This document shows, piece by piece, positions 8,311 to 15,848 of a stretch of DNA of 64,000 bases (position 1 is its first letter; each line of letters starts with the position of its first letter). Made by a program: the position numbers and the translations under genes. The notes below the pieces were generated by a model. That model saw nothing but the letters and a program-made list of their open reading frames with translations. It searched no databases and was not told the DNA's origin. The stretch spans positions 1,724,001 to 1,788,000 of the forward strand of contig NZ_CP054861.1 in assembly GCF_013459645.1 (NCBI RefSeq). Direction: 5' to 3'. The stretch comes from Martelella sp. NC20. Lineage in GTDB: Bacteria > Pseudomonadota > Alphaproteobacteria > Rhizobiales > Rhizobiaceae.

Positions 8311-9969
8311 ATGACCGCCAAGACCTTTGATCCCGTCACCTTCGACATCATCCAGAACGCGCTGGAAGCGATCGCCGACGAGATGTTCTACGCCCAGGTG
8401 AAGACCTCGATGAGCGCGATCATCTACGAAGTGCTCGACCTCTCCACCTCGATCCTCAACCCCGAAGGCGAGATCGCCGCCTCGGGCGCTGGCATTCCGG
8501 CCTTCATCGGCGTTCTGGACAAGGCGATCGCCGGCATCCTCGCCAAGTTCCCGCTCGAGGAAATCCGCGAGGGCGATGTGTTTGCTTCAAACGATCCCTA
8601 TTTCGGCGGCGTCACCCATCTCAACGACATGGTGCTGGCAGCACCTGTGTTCCATGACGGCGTCATGGTTGCCTGGGTCGCCAATATCGCCCACTGGAAC
8701 GATGTCGGCGGCAATGTTCCGGGTTCGATGTCGGCGGAAGCCACGGAAATCTTCCAGGAAGGCATCCGCATCCCGGCGGTGAAACTGTTTGCGGAAGGGG
8801 TCGAAAACCAGGCTGTTTTCGACATTCTCAAGGTCAATTCCCGGCTACCGGATTTCCTCAACGGCGATCTCTGGGCCGCGATCGCAGGATTGCGCATCGG
8901 CGAGCGGCGGGTGCTGGAACTGGTCGCGAAATACGGCGCGGATACGTTTGCCGCGGCCGTCACCGATTATATGGATCTCGGCGAACGCCGTGCCCGCGCG
9001 GCGCTGGCCAACATTCCGCAAGGCAGCTACAGCTTTGCCGAGGAGCAGGATAGCGGCGCGATCCACAAGGTCACGCTGACGGTCACCGCCGACGAATTCA
9101 TCGTCGACCTGACCGACAACCCGGCCCAGTCCGGCTCGCTCAATTGCTCGCGCGAGGGCACGGAAATTGCCGTGCAGCTGGCGTTCAAGGATTTCACCGA
9201 TGCCGATGCCCCCGGCAATGGCGGGTTCTTCAGGCCGCTCAGGGTGGTGACGAAGCCCGGCACGATCTATCATGTCGAGGCCCCCGGCGCGCTCGGCTAT
9301 TATGCCGAGGTCGAGATCAGGCTGTTCGACATGCTGCTCAGAGCGATGGCGGAGCACTTTCCAGGCTCCGTGCCGGCCGGCAATTTCGCCTCCATCTGCG
9401 GCACCAATATCGGCGGCCCGCATCCCGATACCGGCCGCCACTACACCATCGTCGAACCGCAGGTCGGCGGCTGGGGCGCGTGGGAGGGCTCCGATGGCGT
9501 TTCCGGCCAGTTCTCCGGCTTCCACGGCGAGACCTTCAACTGCCCCGCCGAGGTTGCCGAGGCCCGCTACGGCCTCGGGATCGAGCAGGTGGCGCTGAAT
9601 ACCGAGCCCGGCGGCGAGGGTCAGTGGCGCGGCGGCAAGGGCATCGAGGTGCATTACCGGGTCCGCGCCGACAACAATTTCCTCTCGGTCGGCTACACCC
9701 GCTCGCGGATGCCGCCCTGGGGCGCATCGGGCGGGCTCGACGGATCGGTCAATTATGTCGAGGTGCTGCGCCGCGACGGAACCCGCGACCGCCACGCCTT
9801 CACCACCAACCTCACCGTCAACGAAGGCGACATCATCCGCGTGGTCACCGGCAATGGCGGTGGCTATGGCGACCCGAGCTTACGCAGCCGCGCCGACATC
9901 GAACGCGACCTGCGCAACGACTATCTGACGCCCGACCGCGCAAGAGAGATCTACGGCTACGAGGCCTGA
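8311..9969 (+). CDS. hyuB: Hydantoinase/oxoprolinase family protein, subunit B
   Basis: A 552-residue HyuB subunit starting three bases after the hyuA stop. Family features include DPVTFDIIQNALEAIADEM at the N-terminus, FASNDPYFGGVTHLNDM near residue 91 (metal-binding region), and a Gly-rich C-terminal segment (GNGGGYGDPSLRS) conserved in the family. It forms the A/B complex that opens a cyclic amide. Full length for the family. It is the last intact gene of the operon; a MerR relic follows. Confidence 0.9.
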   Translation: MTAKTFDPVTFDIIQNALEAIADEMFYAQVKTSMSAIIYEVLDLSTSILNPEGEIAASGAGIPAFIGVLDKAIAGILAKFPLEEIREGDVFASNDPYFGGVTHLNDMVLAAPVFHDGVMVAWVANIAHWNDVGGNVPGSMSAEATEIFQEGIRIPAVKLFAEGVENQAVFDILKVNSRLPDFLNGDLWAAIAGLRIGERRVLELVAKYGADTFAAAVTDYMDLGERRARAALANIPQGSYSFAEEQDSGAIHKVTLTVTADEFIVDLTDNPAQSGSLNCSREGTEIAVQLAFKDFTDADAPGNGGFFRPLRVVTKPGTIYHVEAPGALGYYAEVEIRLFDMLLRAMAEHFPGSVPAGNFASICGTNIGGPHPDTGRHYTIVEPQVGGWGAWEGSDGVSGQFSGFHGETFNCPAEVAEARYGLGIEQVALNTEPGGEGQWRGGKGIEVHYRVRADNNFLSVGYTRSRMPPWGASGGLDGSVNYVEVLRRDGTRDRHAFTTNLTVNEGDIIRVVTGNGGGYGDPSLRSRADIERDLRNDYLTPDRAREIYGYEA

Positions 9970-10048
9970 TCGCGCCGGCCGCGGCGCGGAAAGCACGCCG
10001 CAGGGCTGCATAGAGCGTCGGGAAACCGAGACGGATTGGAATTGGTGG

Positions 10049-10362
10049 ATGTCGCCCTGTGGCGACCTTGGTTTCTCGCTGGATGAAATTCGCGCTTTGC
10101 TCGATCTTTCCGATGACCGGTCCCGAAATTGCGAGGCCGTGGACCGCATCGCGCGCGAACACCTTTTTGAGGGCGAGCGGCAGATCGATGATCCGAAGGC
10201 GCTTCAAAGCGAGTGGACCAGCTGTTGAAGCAATGCTCATGCGGAACGATCGCGGAGTGTCGCCTCAGCCCGATGCACCGGGACACAGTCACGGCTGAAG
10301 CCTTCCGAGCCGCCGTCGGCACGGCGTTGAAATGGTCTGGAGATAGTGCATCCGGCCCTTAA
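10049..10362 (+). pseudogene. MerR family regulator relic (frameshifted, N-terminus lost)
   Basis: One frame from 10049 reads LGFSLDEIRALLDLSDDRS, then an AREHL helix, the dimerisation region of heavy-metal-type MerR proteins, and stops at 10226-10228. A second frame from 10222 continues LLKQCSCGTIAECRLSP, the Cys-containing C-terminus of the same family, to a TAA at 10360. Restoring one base near 10213 (GAG-CTG-GAC-CAG) would join the two. No DNA-binding N-terminus remains. The relic occupies most of the 429-bp gap between hyuB and the zinc gene; nothing else is recognisable there. Confidence 0.7.
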
Positions 10363-10398
10363 GGACCGGACGTCTGTTCGTGGGTTGCCGAGCTGGCC

Positions 10399-12198
10399 TC
10401 AGTGCGCCAGCATTTCGTGGACGATCTGGTCGCTGTTGAGCGATGACGGGTAGTAGGTCGGCCAGTTGGTCACTTCTTCCAGCAGGGCCGAACGGTCGTC
10501 GCCCCAGTAGAGGTGATAGTGATCGGCCGTCGCCGGTGCGATCCGGTGATCGGAGAACTGGATGAACCGCGGTGCGGCCTCGTCGCCGCCGGTCTTTTCG
10601 AAGATGAACCGGACGCCCCTGTTGCCTTTGGCGTAGGTCAGGACTTCATAGCCGTCGCTTTCGTAATCGGCCTGAACCGTCTCGCCATCCTCGTAGAAGG
10701 TGACCTTGTCACCTTGGATGGTGATCCGCTCGACATCGGTCTTGTAGCCGGTGTCGTAATAGGCCTTGTATTCCGCAGCCGTCATGTCGCTCGACTCTGC
10801 CTTGTGCTCCATCACCGGGTCGAGCGTTCCGTCCTGAAGATAGGGATAGACCGACTGCCAGTCACCGGCCCAGTCGGAAAGGGGCCGGTCTGCGATCTGA
10901 CTATCCTCGAAATAGCCCTTGTAGATCTCAGGGTCGCCATGATCATGGGCATGGGCTTCATCACCATGTTCATGACCGTCATGCTCGCCCTCGTGGACCA
11001 TGCCGCTGCCGCCGGCAACGGCGATGTTGTAGGGCATGCCGCCGACATCGATCGTGCCGACCTCCTGCAACCCGTCCTTTGCGATGCGGCGGACGAGGCC
11101 GGCATTCGGGTCACTCATCACGATCTCATCGCCGGCCATGGCGATGCGCGGACGCGGGTCGTTCCAGTGGCCGTCCATCGAATAGGGTTCGGTGACCCTG
11201 GCGCTTGTCGTGAGGCTTCCGTCCAGAATGTCGATCTGGTGCAGGCTGCCATCTTCCGTCAGGACATAACCGAAACGGGCATTGGCCGGATCGAGCGTGA
11301 AGTCGACGCGGCGGAACGGCAGTTCGATATAATGGAAGTGCGGTTCATCGGCAGGGTCGATGACCACGAGACCGTTGGAACCGTAATTGCCGAGAAACAC
11401 CTGCATGCTTTTCGCGCCGAGCAGGGTGCCCGTGGTCTGATCGCTCGGCAGGTCGGCCGGATAGGGCAGCATCTCGAATTCGAGGCCGTCCTCGCCGGTC
11501 GTCACGGTCAGCACGCCTTCCTTGCAGCCTGCGGCCAGATATGCCCCGGAGAAGGCCTCGCCGTGGATGCCGGTGCAAGTCGCGACATCGCCGGTCGACG
11601 TGCCATCGACGGTGACGGCGCGCAGGCCGATGCGGGTGCCGTTGACCGGCGTGTTGGTCGCGACAGTCGTGACCCAATACGCGCCGACCGGGGCCGCAAA
11701 GCCGTGATGGGCGCGGTCCTGCTCCAGCCGGCCGGTTTCAAGCTCGCCATGGGAAAGCTCGTGGGCGTCGACGATTTCGGCATAGCCGCCCTTGTCGAAA
11801 TTGACGACCACCTTGCCGTCATGATCGATGATGTGGAACGGGCGCGGGCCGTTGAGGCTGTGCTCGACGACAACCGGCTCCTCAATGTCGATATCGGAAT
11901 GGTCGCCATGGGAATGCAGCGAAATGCCGCTGTCGATGAAGTGAACCGCATCGCTGTCAGACTGAACAGCAACAATGGCCGCACCGTCATTGACCGCATA
12001 GAGCTTGTTTTGCCCGGTGGTGTCGAAGGACCAGCGATTGTCGGGCTGGCCGAGGTCGAATGCCGTGATTTTCGCATCGGCATGGTCGCCGACGAAAATC
12101 CGGTAGAGGGTGACGCTGTCCTCGTGGTCTTCGGCGAAGGCTGCCGGTGCACCGAGCGAAATCGCGAGTGCGGATGCACCCAGGATCCATCGTTTCAT
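10399..12198 (-). CDS. aztD: AztD-ZinT fusion: periplasmic zinc metallochaperone
   Basis: A 599-residue exported protein. Residues 1-22 are a Sec signal (ending PAAFAED). Residues about 25-400 resemble the AztD beta-propeller zinc chaperone, with His-rich loops (HSHGDHSD). Residues 403-421 are a His/Asp/Glu-rich linker. Residues about 425-599 match ZinT: DWAGDWQSVYPYLQDG, then RFIFEKTGG, DHYHLYWGDD and NWPTYYPSSL. AztD passes zinc to the AztC binding protein; ZinT scavenges zinc and pairs with ZnuA. Joining both in one chain would couple capture and delivery. The partner aztC/znuA gene directly upstream is reduced to a relic, and no zinc permease or ATPase lies in the window. A Zur-like box lies upstream at 12427-12444. 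Confidence 0.85.
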   Translation of the reverse strand: MKRWILGASALAISLGAPAAFAEDHEDSVTLYRIFVGDHADAKITAFDLGQPDNRWSFDTTGQNKLYAVNDGAAIVAVQSDSDAVHFIDSGISLHSHGDHSDIDIEEPVVVEHSLNGPRPFHIIDHDGKVVVNFDKGGYAEIVDAHELSHGELETGRLEQDRAHHGFAAPVGAYWVTTVATNTPVNGTRIGLRAVTVDGTSTGDVATCTGIHGEAFSGAYLAAGCKEGVLTVTTGEDGLEFEMLPYPADLPSDQTTGTLLGAKSMQVFLGNYGSNGLVVIDPADEPHFHYIELPFRRVDFTLDPANARFGYVLTEDGSLHQIDILDGSLTTSARVTEPYSMDGHWNDPRPRIAMAGDEIVMSDPNAGLVRRIAKDGLQEVGTIDVGGMPYNIAVAGGSGMVHEGEHDGHEHGDEAHAHDHGDPEIYKGYFEDSQIADRPLSDWAGDWQSVYPYLQDGTLDPVMEHKAESSDMTAAEYKAYYDTGYKTDVERITIQGDKVTFYEDGETVQADYESDGYEVLTYAKGNRGVRFIFEKTGGDEAAPRFIQFSDHRIAPATADHYHLYWGDDRSALLEEVTNWPTYYPSSLNSDQIVHEMLAH

Positions 12199-12210
12199 AT
12201 CTGTCTCTCC

Positions 12211-12228
12211 TATACGGTATAACGTAAC
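12211..12228. promoter_or_regulatory. Weak Zur-like site before aztD-zinT
   Basis: On the minus strand GTTACGTTATACCGTATA begins 13 bp before the gene start. It agrees with the alphaproteobacterial Zur palindrome at about 13 of 18 positions as I recall it, clearly worse than the sites at 12427 and 12719. It overlaps the ribosome-binding region, so it may be chance. Confidence 0.25.
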
Positions 12229-12267
12229 TTCAATGGGTGAGGTTCGGCCTCGCCCGGTTTATTGTTG

Positions 12268-12402
12268 TCAGCCGTTATTGATGGCGGCGGCGAGCGTTTC
12301 GGCGTTGTAATGCATCATGTCGATATAGCTTGGCGCGGGGCCATCGGCTGAAGACAACGCGTCCGAATAAAGCGTTCCCCCAAGCTCCAGTCCGGCTTCG
12401 GA
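12268..12402 (-). pseudogene. C-terminal relic of an AztC/ZnuA zinc-binding protein
   Basis: This frame reads IASEAGLELGGTLYSDAL, a short linker, then a terminal helix ending AAAINNG before TGA. It matches the last 40-odd residues of cluster A-I zinc-binding proteins, where LGGTLYSDALS followed by PAPSYIDMMHYN is characteristic. An in-frame stop lies directly upstream and there is no start. The remaining protein, normally about 300 residues, is gone, yet the Zur-like box that would drive it survives 25 bp upstream. An internal deletion therefore brought the promoter close to aztD-zinT. Confidence 0.75.
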
Positions 12403-12426
12403 CGCGATTCAAATGCTGGAGCATCT

Positions 12427-12444
12427 GTAACGTAATATCATTAC
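12427..12444. promoter_or_regulatory. Zur-like box upstream of the zinc genes
   Basis: GTAACGTAATATCATTAC is an 18-bp imperfect palindrome close to the alphaproteobacterial Zur motif. The reverse complement of the box at 12719-12736 is GTAATTTAATATCATTAC, identical at 16 of 18 positions. It is placed to control the minus-strand zinc genes: the aztC relic and then aztD-zinT. Confidence 0.7.
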
Positions 12445-12718
12445 ATTTATCGAAGGGATGATTTGATGGCAACCGTTTTTTGCCGCTTTCCTGAAAAATT
12501 GCCCCGGGTTTGAAGATCGCGCCGAAAAATGCGGGCGCCCGCCGCGCGGCCTTTGCCTGTCTTCGGGATTTCCTCCGCGTCCTTCCGCATGCCGGCTTTT
12601 GCTCGACACCTCCGGTCTTGGCCAGCGCCGCGATGTGCAGGGCCGAAAGAGCGTTTTTGATGCTGTCGTCGACGGGACTTTCATTTCACCGTCAAGAAAG
12701 CCCTGTATGGTCAATCCG
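12445..12718. other. Intergenic stretch between two Zur-like boxes, no gene recognised
   Basis: These 274 bases lie between the two divergent boxes. Open frames exist on the minus strand, one rich in Arg and Lys, but none has a convincing start, ribosome binding site or recognisable family. It may be decayed coding sequence left from the deletion that removed aztC. Confidence 0.4.
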
Positions 12719-12736
12719 GTAATGATATTAAATTAC
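12719..12736. promoter_or_regulatory. Zur-like box upstream of phoX
   Basis: GTAATGATATTAAATTAC ends ten bases before the phoX-like start and flanks its ribosome binding site. It is a near twin of the box at 12427-12444. Bound Zur here would block transcription of the plus-strand gene when zinc is plentiful. Confidence 0.7.
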
Positions 12737-12746
12737 GAGGACCTTC

Positions 12747-14639
12747 ATGACCAGGATACCGCCTATCAAGATGCCCGCCGACGCGTGGGACGAACTCAAT
12801 TTTCCCCGACCCGAAGAAAGCGATTTCGACCGTGTGGTCGAACGCGCGATCTCGCGTCGCGGTTTTCTCGGCGGCGTTGTCGCCTTCGGTTCGGGCGCTG
12901 TCGCCATGGGCGCCGGGCTGCTGCCGAGCGGAACGGCCGAAGCGGCCGCGCCGCAATCGCGCTTTCCGTTCACGCCGATTGCGGCCCAGACCGATTACGC
13001 CTTCCACGTGCCGGAGGGCTATAAAGCCAGGGTTCTGGTGAGCTGGGGCGATCCGCTTTATGACGGCGTTGCCGAGTTCGATCACGAGACCGGCGGTTCC
13101 GTCGAGGAATCCGACAAGGTCTTCGGCGAAAATACCGACGGCATGGAAACCTTCGAGATCGGCAATCACCAGATTCTCGCGGTCAACAACGAGTATGTGA
13201 ACAGCGACATCAACCTGCCGCATACCGAAGACGGCACGCCGCAGACTGCGGCCGATGTTCTGAAGCTCCAGAACCTGCAGGGCGTTTCCGTGCTCGAGAT
13301 CGCGGAAAGCCCGGAAGGCTGGTCCGTGGTGCGCTCCAGCCCGTTCAACCGCCGCCTGCATCACAACGCGCCGATGGCGATTTCCGGACCGGCCGCCGGT
13401 CATCCTCTGCTGAAGACCGAAGCGGACCCCGATGGCCGCGCCGTGCTTGGTACGCTCGGCAATTGCGGCGCCGGCAAGACGCCGTGGGGGACCTATCTGA
13501 CCTGCGAGGAGAACTTCAACGGCTATTTCGGCGCCACCGAAGAGACGAGCTACAGCGACGATGTCGCCGCCGGCTACAAGCGCTATGGCATGGCGCAGGA
13601 AAGCCAGTACGGCTACGAAAAATTCGATCCGCGCTTCGATACGTCGAAAAATCCCAACGAACCGCACCGTTTCGGCTGGGTGGTCGAGATCGACCCGACC
13701 AATCCCGACAGCACGCCGGTCAAGCGCACCGGGCTCGGTCGCTTCAAGCATGAAAACGCCGCGGTGACGTTGGCTCCTGATGGCCGCGTCGTGGTCTATC
13801 TCGGCGACGATGAGCGCAGCGAGTTCCTGTACCGTTTCGTTTCCGCCCATCCGTATGTGGCCGGCGGCGATACCGATGGCCTGCTCGATGACGGCACGCT
13901 CTACGTCGCGAAATTCAACGACGACCAGACGGGCGAATGGCTGGCGCTGACGCCGGAGACCACCGGCATGGAACCCGCAGACATCCTGATCTTCGCCCGC
14001 ATGGCCGGATCGAAGGTCGGCGCCACGACCATGGACCGTCCCGAATGGGTCGCCGTCAACCCCTATGCCGTCGAGGCCTATTGCTGTCTCACCAACAACA
14101 AGAACCGCGGCGTCAAGGCGAATGCCGGCGGCGACGCCACCCCGGTCGGCGGGCCGAACCCGCGCGAGGCCAATAAATACGGTCAGATTGTGCGCTGGTA
14201 TCCCGATGACGACGACCATGCCGCCGATACCTTCGGCTGGGACCTGTTCGTCATGGCCGGCAATCCGGACGTCCACGCGGATGCCTATGCCGGTTCATCC
14301 AACATCAACAGCGGCAACCTGTTCAATTCCCCCGACGGCATGGCCTTCGATACCAGCGGGCTCGTCTGGATCCAGACCGACGGCGACGACAGCAATGAGG
14401 GCGATTTCGCCGGCATGGGCAACAACCAGCAGCTTGCCGGCGATCCGGCGACGGGCGAGATCGTCCGCTTCCTGACCGGCCCGCGCGGCAGCGAGATCAC
14501 CGGCCTGTGCTGGTCCGCGGACCGGCGCACGATGTTCGTCGGCGTCCAGCATCCGGGCGGCTCGTGGCCGGCGGAAGAAGGCCTGCCGCGCTCGTCGATC
14601 ATGGCGGTGAAACGCGATGACGGCGGTCTTGTCGGCTGA
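12747..14639 (+). CDS. PhoX family phosphatase-like protein (DUF839), Tat-exported
   Basis: A 630-residue exported protein. A twin-arginine signal surrounds Arg37-Arg38 (ISRRGFLGG), followed by a hydrophobic stretch and SGTAEAAAPQ. The DUF839/PhoX propeller follows, with TYLTCEENFNGYFG near residue 249, containing the Cys used by PhoX to hold its Fe-Ca cofactor, and Asp/Glu-rich calcium-type loops. PhoX enzymes are calcium/iron phosphatases that need no zinc. GAGGA precedes the start. The Zur-like box right before it suggests expression under zinc starvation, when zinc-dependent PhoA would fail. Some DUF839 proteins have no shown phosphatase activity, so function is probable only. Confidence 0.82.
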   Translation: MTRIPPIKMPADAWDELNFPRPEESDFDRVVERAISRRGFLGGVVAFGSGAVAMGAGLLPSGTAEAAAPQSRFPFTPIAAQTDYAFHVPEGYKARVLVSWGDPLYDGVAEFDHETGGSVEESDKVFGENTDGMETFEIGNHQILAVNNEYVNSDINLPHTEDGTPQTAADVLKLQNLQGVSVLEIAESPEGWSVVRSSPFNRRLHHNAPMAISGPAAGHPLLKTEADPDGRAVLGTLGNCGAGKTPWGTYLTCEENFNGYFGATEETSYSDDVAAGYKRYGMAQESQYGYEKFDPRFDTSKNPNEPHRFGWVVEIDPTNPDSTPVKRTGLGRFKHENAAVTLAPDGRVVVYLGDDERSEFLYRFVSAHPYVAGGDTDGLLDDGTLYVAKFNDDQTGEWLALTPETTGMEPADILIFARMAGSKVGATTMDRPEWVAVNPYAVEAYCCLTNNKNRGVKANAGGDATPVGGPNPREANKYGQIVRWYPDDDDHAADTFGWDLFVMAGNPDVHADAYAGSSNINSGNLFNSPDGMAFDTSGLVWIQTDGDDSNEGDFAGMGNNQQLAGDPATGEIVRFLTGPRGSEITGLCWSADRRTMFVGVQHPGGSWPAEEGLPRSSIMAVKRDDGGLVG

Positions 14640-14665
14640 CGATGCGGCAACCGTAACCCTGAACA

Positions 14666-14690
14666 GGCATGGCGCGCGAAGCGCCATGCC
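14666..14690. terminator. Hairpin between convergent phoX and araC
   Basis: GGCATGGCGC and GCGCCATGCC form a perfect 10-bp stem with loop GCGAA, 27 bases after the phoX stop. There is no clear T-run, but its position between convergent genes fits a bidirectional terminator. Confidence 0.5.
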
Positions 14691-14773
14691 GATAGCGCAA
14701 CTCTGCCGCAGGCGATCGCGGTCGCCACGACGGCGCTGCCGTCAGATCATCCCGCCGGTTATTCGGCGGTTGG

Positions 14774-15739
14774 TCAGCCGGCGTCATAGCGGCTGGGCAG
14801 AACGCCTTTTTCGGCGCGGAAAACCTTGCTGAAGTGGCTCAGATTCTCGAAACCGACGGCAAGCGCCGCCTCGGTCACGCTTGCGCCCGCGGAAATCAGT
14901 TCGGCTGCGGCTTCGATCCGCGTCATCCGCAGATAGGCGTGGATCGATTTTCCGATCGTGAGGCGGAAGCCTTCCTTCAATCTTCGCTCGTTCAATCCGA
15001 CTTCGCGCGCAAGCCGCGCGATCGTCCAGTCCGCCGAAAAGCGGCCGTCGATCAGCGCGATTGCGGCATGAACCTTCCTGCTTTCCGGTTCCGTAAGCGG
15101 CCGGAGGCCAAATCCGTTTGTCTGCTGACGTCCCACGGCATCGACCGCGATACCGAGCGCTTCCACCGCCTTGCTGTAGAGAAAAAGCGCCGCCGCAATG
15201 CCGGAGCTGGCCTCTCGATCCATCAGGGATGCCGCGATGGAAAAAAGCTTGGCGGGCGCCCTGAAGCCGATGAGAAAGATATCCTGCTCCGGCAGGCTGT
15301 TCTCGCTCATCACCGCGCCGCCAAGACGGGCGAGCGATACGCCGCCGAGCTTGCGCAGCAGCGGCGGCTCGAAACGGATGTCGACGACACGCAGCCGGGT
15401 GCCGCCCCGAAGGCTGTTTTCGCCGCGCGTGTAACGGTTGCTGGCAAACAGGACGCCGGAACCGGGCGAAATCTCCAGCGGCGACGCGCCATCGACGGAA
15501 AGCGTTCCGCGCCCCTCCAGAAAGACCGACAGGGAAAAGGTTTCGGGGCCCTCCGGCCGGAACACGCGGTCCTCCTCCAGAACGGAATCGATCGTGTAGA
15601 CGGTTACATCCTCGCCGGACTGCATCACCCGCGTGCCGGGCCGCCAGCCCTGCTGATCGATGGCATTGTCGACCGACGCCTGCCAGCGATCCGGGAGTGC
15701 GGTTTTCGTCCGTGGGTCTGGAGTCCTGGGTTCCGGCAT
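14774..15739 (-). CDS. AraC family regulator, PchR/siderophore-uptake type
   Basis: A 321-residue regulator. The N-terminal half is a ligand-binding region with FSLSVFLEGRGTLSVDG; the C-terminal 95 residues form the double HTH of AraC (AREVGLNERRLKEGFR, then ALAVGFENLSHFSKVFR). The arrangement resembles PchR/YbtA-type activators, which sense an imported ferric siderophore. It is divergent from a TonB-dependent receptor 109 bp away, the usual layout for such a pair. An overlapping frame of similar length exists but has no family signature. Ligand is not known. Confidence 0.88.
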   Translation of the reverse strand: MPEPRTPDPRTKTALPDRWQASVDNAIDQQGWRPGTRVMQSGEDVTVYTIDSVLEEDRVFRPEGPETFSLSVFLEGRGTLSVDGASPLEISPGSGVLFASNRYTRGENSLRGGTRLRVVDIRFEPPLLRKLGGVSLARLGGAVMSENSLPEQDIFLIGFRAPAKLFSIAASLMDREASSGIAAALFLYSKAVEALGIAVDAVGRQQTNGFGLRPLTEPESRKVHAAIALIDGRFSADWTIARLAREVGLNERRLKEGFRLTIGKSIHAYLRMTRIEAAAELISAGASVTEAALAVGFENLSHFSKVFRAEKGVLPSRYDAG

Positions 15740-15848
15740 CAGGTAATAGTCCCGTTTGCGTCAATCGCGGTTCCGAATGCGTTAGCGCCCTCTGCTAAAA
15801 AGTGGAATTTATCACTCATGTTTAGTTTCGGATCGGAACAGTTGCAAT

